NCBI GenBank assembly: GCA_031289815.1
Contig: JAITOS010000010.1
Location: 1-12,877 of the forward strand
From: Peptococcaceae bacterium
Lineage (GTDB): Bacteria > Bacillota > Desulfitobacteriia > Desulfitobacteriales > Desulfitobacteriaceae
Direction: 5' to 3'
DNA: 12,877 bases
The position numbers and the translations under genes were made by a program. Within the stretch, counting starts at the first letter, position 1. Every line of letters begins with the position of its first letter. Positions 12,653-12,877 of the stretch are shown piece after piece. The notes beneath the pieces were generated by a model, which did no database searches, was not told the DNA's origin, and saw only the letters and a list, made by a program, of their open reading frames with translations.

Positions 12653-12877
12653 CTAATCCCTGATCCGCATCTTATAGAACGATCTCCAGACAAAGACCAG
12701 GGCGACGATGAGGAAGAAGCCTCCCACGTAGGTGGACATGTCCTTGAAGGAGGGCGATATGGCGATTTCCATCGCCAGGAGGCCGAATAAGGTGGTGAAT
12801 TTGATGATGGGATTTAAGGCCACCGACGAGGTGTCTTTGAAGGGATCCCCTACGGTGTCCCCGACGACGCAGGCGTC
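12653..12877 (-). CDS. hppA: Membrane-bound ion-pumping pyrophosphatase, C-terminal part (runs off right edge)
   Basis: The last 74 residues are visible. They begin with DACVVGDTVGDPFKDTS, the strictly conserved C-terminal acidic/lysine motif of membrane pyrophosphatases, which contributes to the Mg-pyrophosphate site. Two hydrophobic segments and a short basic end (YKMRIRD) follow. The enzyme couples pyrophosphate hydrolysis to H+ or Na+ pumping. The SSVALNPIIKFTTLFGLLA stretch resembles K+-stimulated Na+-pumping forms more than H+-pumping ones in my recollection, but the residues that decide K+ dependence and ion specificity lie outside the window. It ends 69 nt from the bidirectional terminator and converges on the trigger factor gene. 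Confidence 0.93.
   Translation of the reverse strand, partial: DACVVGDTVGDPFKDTSSVALNPIIKFTTLFGLLAMEIAISPSFKDMSTYVGGFFLIVALVFVWRSFYKMRIRD

Noticed and set aside
1..12877. CRISPR arrays, insertion sequences, tRNA or rRNA genes
   Set aside because: None seen: no regular repeat-spacer pattern, transposase-like frame or recognisable RNA gene.

Overview
The window looks like a chromosomal segment from an anaerobic, Gram-positive-lineage bacterium of intermediate GC, most like the Negativicutes/Clostridia (Sporomusa- or Acidaminococcus-type). The reasons are strong AGGAGG-type ribosome sites, sigma-54 control of redox genes, FeS-flavin enzymes of anaerobes and a membrane pyrophosphatase. This assignment is inference; no rRNA or other taxonomic marker is present.

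Layout. (1) 1-3685, minus strand: a four-gene redox operon. It encodes a CoxS/XdhC-type 2x[2Fe-2S] protein, a 789-residue CoxM-type FAD protein with a complete GltD-type NAD(P)H oxidoreductase inserted in its FeS loop, an 80-residue Trp-rich protein of unknown function, and the start of an AprA/fumarate-reductase-like flavoprotein that runs off the left edge. No molybdopterin subunit is seen. (2) 3686-4501: a long control region containing a ~155-bp module present twice, 291 bp apart. (3) 4502-6544, plus: a GAF-PAS-AAA+-Fis sigma-54 activator, divergent from the operon. (4) 6569-7871, minus: tatC followed by a tatB/tatA-like gene. (5) 8519-8979, plus: two tandem tatA paralogues. (6) 9535-10965, plus: a Tat-exported, Cys-rich beta-propeller protein of the lactonase type. 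(7) 11147-12493, plus: a trigger factor with an altered ribosome-binding loop. (8) 12653-12877, minus: the C-terminus of a membrane pyrophosphatase, convergent with the trigger factor across a bidirectional terminator.

The central observation is a shared regulatory code. Four -24/-12 promoters, all with exact GG-N10-GC spacing, lie in front of the redox operon (two copies), the tatA pair and the propeller gene. Each has a pair of TTCC-N7-GGAA/T-like dyads 86-163 bp upstream, and the two dyads of a pair are always 30-31 bp apart. I infer that the activator encoded between them drives one regulon: cytoplasmic redox enzyme, extra TatA export capacity and the exported protein. tatC-tatB has a sigma-70-like promoter instead. 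The substrate of the pathway cannot be read from the sequence.
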